Source of the DNA: Hydractinia symbiolongicarpus
Taxonomy: Eukaryota; Cnidaria; Hydrozoa; Anthoathecata; Hydractiniidae
Direction: 5' to 3'
Assembly: GCF_029227915.1 (NCBI RefSeq)
Contig: NC_079887.1
Coordinates: 11,968,001 to 12,032,000, forward strand
DNA length: 64,000 nucleotides
Each line of letters starts with the position of its first letter. The stretch's first letter is position 1. This document shows positions 59,580 through 64,000 of the stretch, in pieces. The notes below the pieces were generated by a model. That model was not told the origin of the DNA, searched no databases, and saw nothing but the letters and a program-made list of their open reading frames with translations. The position numbers were made by a program, and so were the translations under genes.

Positions 59580-62500
59580 GTGCGATACAGTTACTAAATC
59601 CCCAGTGTCTCATTTCCTATCAGCCATATGGACCACCTTTTTTTTCCAATGCAGTGCTATAAAGTAGCGTAGTTATTCACCAATACTGTTAACGGAACAA
59701 TTTTTAAAAAGGGACCTATTGATTAAGCGATGTTATTCACGAATACTATTTATATTCTAATTTTTTAGGAGTTAAAACAAAAGCTGTAAAGATATTTCGA
59801 GAGGCCAACGCAGATATCATATATAGTAAAATAAATCATTAGACAAGCTAAATATACAAGATAGTATAGTATTATATCGAATTTTTTTTTACTTAAGTTG
59901 TTTTGAAATGGTGCCTTTTGTTGCAATTTGTTATAGAAGCACGTCTATGATTTCATGCAATAACCTCACACTTATAGTTTTAAGTGCAAGTCTTCTATTA
60001 TTATTACCTTCTTTCACTTTTTTATGACCATACAGTGAGATCTATTAATCTCTCTGCTGTTTCAGGAACGCACTACGTGTTTTTAGTAGCTAGCAACTAT
60101 TGCCAGTTTAATTTAGGTAAATAAAATAGATAAATGGTTTGTTGTTCTGAAAACATGACCCATTACCATAAAATATAACTATCTAATTGTAAAACTGTTT
60201 TCACGCAAGCGACGCACGATAAGTAACACAATGTTTTGCCAGCGATCATTTAATATGAAAGATTTTTTGCTTTAATGCAAGGCGCGTTAAAGAAAAAAAG
60301 GAGCTAAGCAAGAAATCACTGCCTTTAGTTTGGTCACTTACTGTGGCGAGTTTCATAGTCTTAGCGTTTGTCTTTCTCTAAATTTTGAAGTGAGTAAGTT
60401 ACCAACCACTCCGACACCCCTTACTTCAAACTCCTACTACGCAAAAAATTTTAAAATTGCAATATATTGATTGTTGTAATTTAGAAGAAAAGGCTGTATT
60501 TCTTTGGCATACTTGTATAGACGATGATTATTTGTATGTTTAGACGTTGAAGTTACTTCAAGACTTTCTACTATACAGCGCCAGAACAAACAAATTTTAT
60601 TTTAAATTTATACAGTTTTTCGCATCGGAATGGGATAAAAAGACAACAATCGTTTCCAAAATGTGTATGCGTACACACTCTCATATAAAACATACGCCTT
60701 TATGCCAATGCGTAGCCAGGGAAGTAAAGACAATAAATAGAAAAGAAAGAGTACTTTAGGGACTTTTCGCATGACAATGCGTGTTGGAAAGAAAAGGACG
60801 AAATTTAAAGGGAATGACACAAAATGACCATTTCATGGTTACATAACAAAACGAGTAATCATTTTAAAATACTTTTTGTGTATTCACCGCCACTAAAGAT
60901 GCAACTTTCACACGCATGTGGCGTGAAAAACATTTTTAGGTTAGAATGTTAAAATAAATAATAACTTTGCATATGCACAATAGAAAATAAAAGACAAAAA
61001 GATGGAGCAGGCATAGTTTGCTGTACGTTGTTGTTTTATAAAATATTCTTTTTATAGTTAGTGCATATGGTAGTTGAGTTTCATCAATATTATAATTGTA
61101 TCAAACAGTAGTTGTTGCTTGTTTTTTTAAAGCAATCACAATTATACTTAAGAACTTGGTGTCATTACAAATCTAAATTCAACGAGTTATAATAACCTTT
61201 TCTTGCAGACACAAGAAAAAAACATAGGCGAGAGCTACCGGCGCCCAAACCTTCGATCCTACGCAGAAGTTTAAAATGGCGCATTTTAAACTGTTGCTTG
61301 TGCTGTTGTCTACACTTCTTGCTTAGTAATTGGGTTTATTTGTTGCAATTTTTACTATACCTGGCAAAAATGGTGCATATTTGGGTACCCTACATCAAAG
61401 AGAAGTAAAGAGCTCAGTATTTATATATTTCCGTTACTAAATTCTGATGTAAACAAGAAATGGGGGAACGAACTTAATAGCATCAGTACGAATGATGGGG
61501 TCATTAATTGATCATCAGAAGAAGAGCTACCTCATCTCAATTTTCCACAAAAAGTACATATTGGTCAAACCACTTCAAAAGCTCCTCCATCCTGCAATTC
61601 AATTTAAAAACAGGAAAACTTCAATATTATCTAAGATCTTTCACCGCCTCCTTCTCCAACCACTATATATAAAAATTTCTTTGACTTCAATCAACGGATT
61701 TTGTAACTGTCATTGAGTAGCTGTTGGCATATTGACATTCAATATACACTAGTTATTGTTACATGTACTTCATCTCGCCACATCATCCCAAAGTATGAAA
61801 TATTCATTGGGAGTATTTGGATAGATGTTACCTCATAACATTACTTTTTCACACTTTATAACAGAACTTAATGGTTATGAATTGTGTGTTGGTATTGCTG
61901 CACCAGATTATGTTATTCCCAAAAAGTTTGGTTGCTTGACATTTTAACAAAAAACATTCAAGTCGAATCTTCACCAAAATCAATATTATCGCTTAAATAT
62001 TTGCAGTACTTTAACTTTACCTACGAAACCTAATCCTTGTGCTAATTTAAAGAACGTAACGGAAAATATAAATCATCTACTGCCCAGAAAGAAAGTTAAA
62101 ATCACCTATTAAATTTACTTCTCCTGAACGTATAAGTTAACCATTTAAAGTCATCGATTTAGGGTGCAAACAACTAACAGCTCAATTAATGAAAATGATG
62201 ACTACGACTCAAATTAAAAATGGTAATGAAAGTCGTTTATTAATTTCTGATTTAGTTACACTGTTCAGTTGTTGCGACAAAAAAAATGCAACACCATTTA
62301 TGATTTTTCTTTGTAAAGAGCAGAAAAGGTATATTCAAAACTTTTTAACTAACTAGTGTCAGGTACCACCCAATAATTGTTAAATTTTGTCTAAATTTGG
62401 CTGCAAAATTCTGCTTATTTGACTGATAGTGTTTAAATAACCACATACTCTACCAGGCCAAATCCAGTTGTATTGTTCCCATGCAATCATCCAGCACTTT

Positions 62501-63300
62501 TGTAAGATATATTAGGATATTTCTTTGCATTTTAATTATAATTTGGATAAGATTCTGTGCAGAGCTCCAAATTCATGAAATTCATGAAATGCAAATTGAA
62601 ATAGCATTTAAACTTTTGGAATAAAAATAAAACCTTTTTGGCTATATATCTAGCACTGTACCACTCAATGACTATTTGTAAATGTATCTTCATTAAAGGT
62701 AAGCACGCATGATAGAGCAGGTTTATACAGCTTTATTATTAACTGATAGCTATTTGCTCAAATTGTCTAAAAAGTCTTAACGACGAGCTTTGTACAGCAC
62801 GTTATAATTCTTAACTTCGTAGAAATCATAAAGATTGCTCTAAATACAAACAAATAACATTGCCGCAGAATCGAATTCGTCCTATGCTTATAACTTCGCG
62901 TAATATTTCTCGCTATAGATAAACAAAAAGGTTTATATTGTATTAGGAGTGAATTAGAAAGAAAATTACTGTTGTACAGATAGCTAGAATCGACTTTAGA
63001 ATTACATGCAGCTGCATTTCACAAAAATAATTAAAACAACTAAGTTTAAGTTTGTAGACTTTACAGCTTTTAACTTATAAAATGATTGCAGGGGAGATCT
63101 GTCTCATTAATTTTGAAGAGGATTGCAGAAACATCCACACCCAAACATAAAGCTGACAATGAAGATAGACCCCCCTCGTTTCCTGGACACTGAAATTTTT
63201 CACTTTGGCAACGGTTTCAAAACGAACGTTCATAGAAAAGAAAACAAACTACCCTATTCGGTAAACTGTACATGATAGATACCGTGATCCTCTGTAAAAC
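59580..63300. other. No gene seen
   Basis: AT-rich DNA upstream of the probable + strand gene at the edge. Open frames on both strands (for example 60547-60820, 61492-61716) have no recognised similarity or splice support. Confidence 0.45.
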
Positions 63301-63373
63301 GGAGATTAATATATATCGCAGCTCAGCTATGCGTTGTAGCTCCAGAGCTAACGGAGAACGATGATAACCGCTT

Positions 63374-63397
63374 GCGGTTGTTATTGCAGCAATAACC
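63374..63397. other. Imperfect palindrome near a probable start site
   Basis: cggttgttattgcagcaataaccg is a near-perfect inverted repeat 28 bp upstream of the ATG at 63426, within a GC-richer block (63320-63440). It could be a regulatory site or a 5' leader hairpin. Confidence 0.35.
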
Positions 63398-63425
63398 GTG
63401 AGGTGATTTCGAAATTTCAATCAAT

Positions 63426-63489
63426 ATGGCGTCGTCAATACGGTCTGATTCTGATATTTCAGAATCATTCTCTCAGGAAATGTTTGAAG
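63426..63489 (+). CDS. Probable first coding exon of a gene running off the right edge
   Basis: ATG GCG TCG in a good context (A at -3, G at +4) opens a serine- and acid-rich stretch, MASSIRSDSDISESFSQEMF, ending at a GTGATG donor in phase 1. The upstream block is richer in CpG than the rest of the window, as at many gene starts. The product is unknown; acidic serine-rich starts are also common in transposase-like genes, so it may not be a host gene. Confidence 0.4.
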
Positions 63490-64000
63490 GTGATGCTTCT
63501 TTATTCTTTGTTTTCTCGCTGAAATAGGTTGCAAAATCAAGAGATAAGCTAACGGACTTTGTCTTTACTATCCCAAGCTTAGGACAAACATGCCTAAAAA
63601 GGTTTTTGAGATGGTGCTTGTGTGCTAAGCTAACTAGCTAATAGAGACTTATAACAGCTAGAGTAGGCTTACACCCCACCATAACATGGTTCCTGCTCCC
63701 GACTCTCAACCAACACAGCACCACCCTATGTGATAGTCTGTCCTCTCTTTATCTTTTTACATATTGAAGCAACATGTTGTAGCTCCCCACAGCAACATTA
63801 AAAAAATGTTCCCATCATCAATCAATGGGGGATGGTGTGGGTCGTGTTTGCAGGGAGAGAGGGGTATGGGGGAAGGACAAGAGAAGTCTGGTGGGTGAAA
63901 GGACAAGAAAAGAGTATAGCTATAGTTTATCAGTGCCAGTTGTATATAAATGAGTTACAATGTTTACATATTTTGCAGCATTTTCGCCCATGCTTTTAAT

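Noticed and set aside
1-64000. CRISPR arrays, rRNA genes, intact tRNA genes, bacterial operons
   Set aside because: No regularly spaced direct repeats with unique spacers, no rRNA-like conserved blocks, and the only tRNA-like sequence lacks a complete cloverleaf. The genome is clearly eukaryotic.

Overview
The window reads as nuclear DNA of an early-branching animal: very AT-rich, sparse spliced coding sequence, long introns and many decayed transposons. A hydrozoan or other cnidarian fits the base composition, the abundant agctagct-type sequence and the element families. That placement is inference. No prokaryotic, viral or organellar genes are visible. The + strand is almost free of host genes.

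The main result is one large minus-strand gene, reconstructed by joining ten exons whose splice sites and reading phases agree (55972 down to 20135). It predicts a signal peptide, then a micro-exon, a frizzled-like cysteine-rich domain (Fz-CRD) split over two exons, and a kringle. The series then repeats (micro-exon, two-exon Fz-CRD, kringle) and ends in a transmembrane segment with a basic stop-transfer. Fz-CRD followed by kringle is the ectodomain order of ROR-family receptor tyrosine kinases, but here the pair is duplicated in tandem and no Ig-like exon was seen. No kinase domain was recognised before the window ends. A 42-nt phase-compatible exon at 15297-15338 may continue the cytoplasmic part.

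The introns and flanks hold mobile DNA. 0-1 kb: pogo/Tigger-like transposase remnant. 5.8-7.7 kb and 31.8-33.7 kb: two copies of a 1.9-kb terminal-inverted-repeat element. 8.2-9.1 kb: Tigger-like deletion derivative. 10.6-12.2 kb: degenerate repeat ending at a Helitron-like 3' end, next to a Penelope-like GIY-YIG fragment. 34.7-39.1 kb: four Helitron-like elements apparently joined head to tail. 43.7-44.7 kb: another Tigger-like remnant. 47.4-48.1 kb: tandem duplication. 49.0-52.2 kb: ISL2EU/IS4EU-like DNA transposon. 55.2/56.4 kb: 200-bp direct repeat around the first exon. 58.6-59.3 kb: inverted repeat containing a tRNA-like sequence. At the right edge (63426) a probable first exon of a plus-strand gene begins.

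All exon calls were made by eye from splice consensus, phase and protein similarity. No alignment or transcript data were available.
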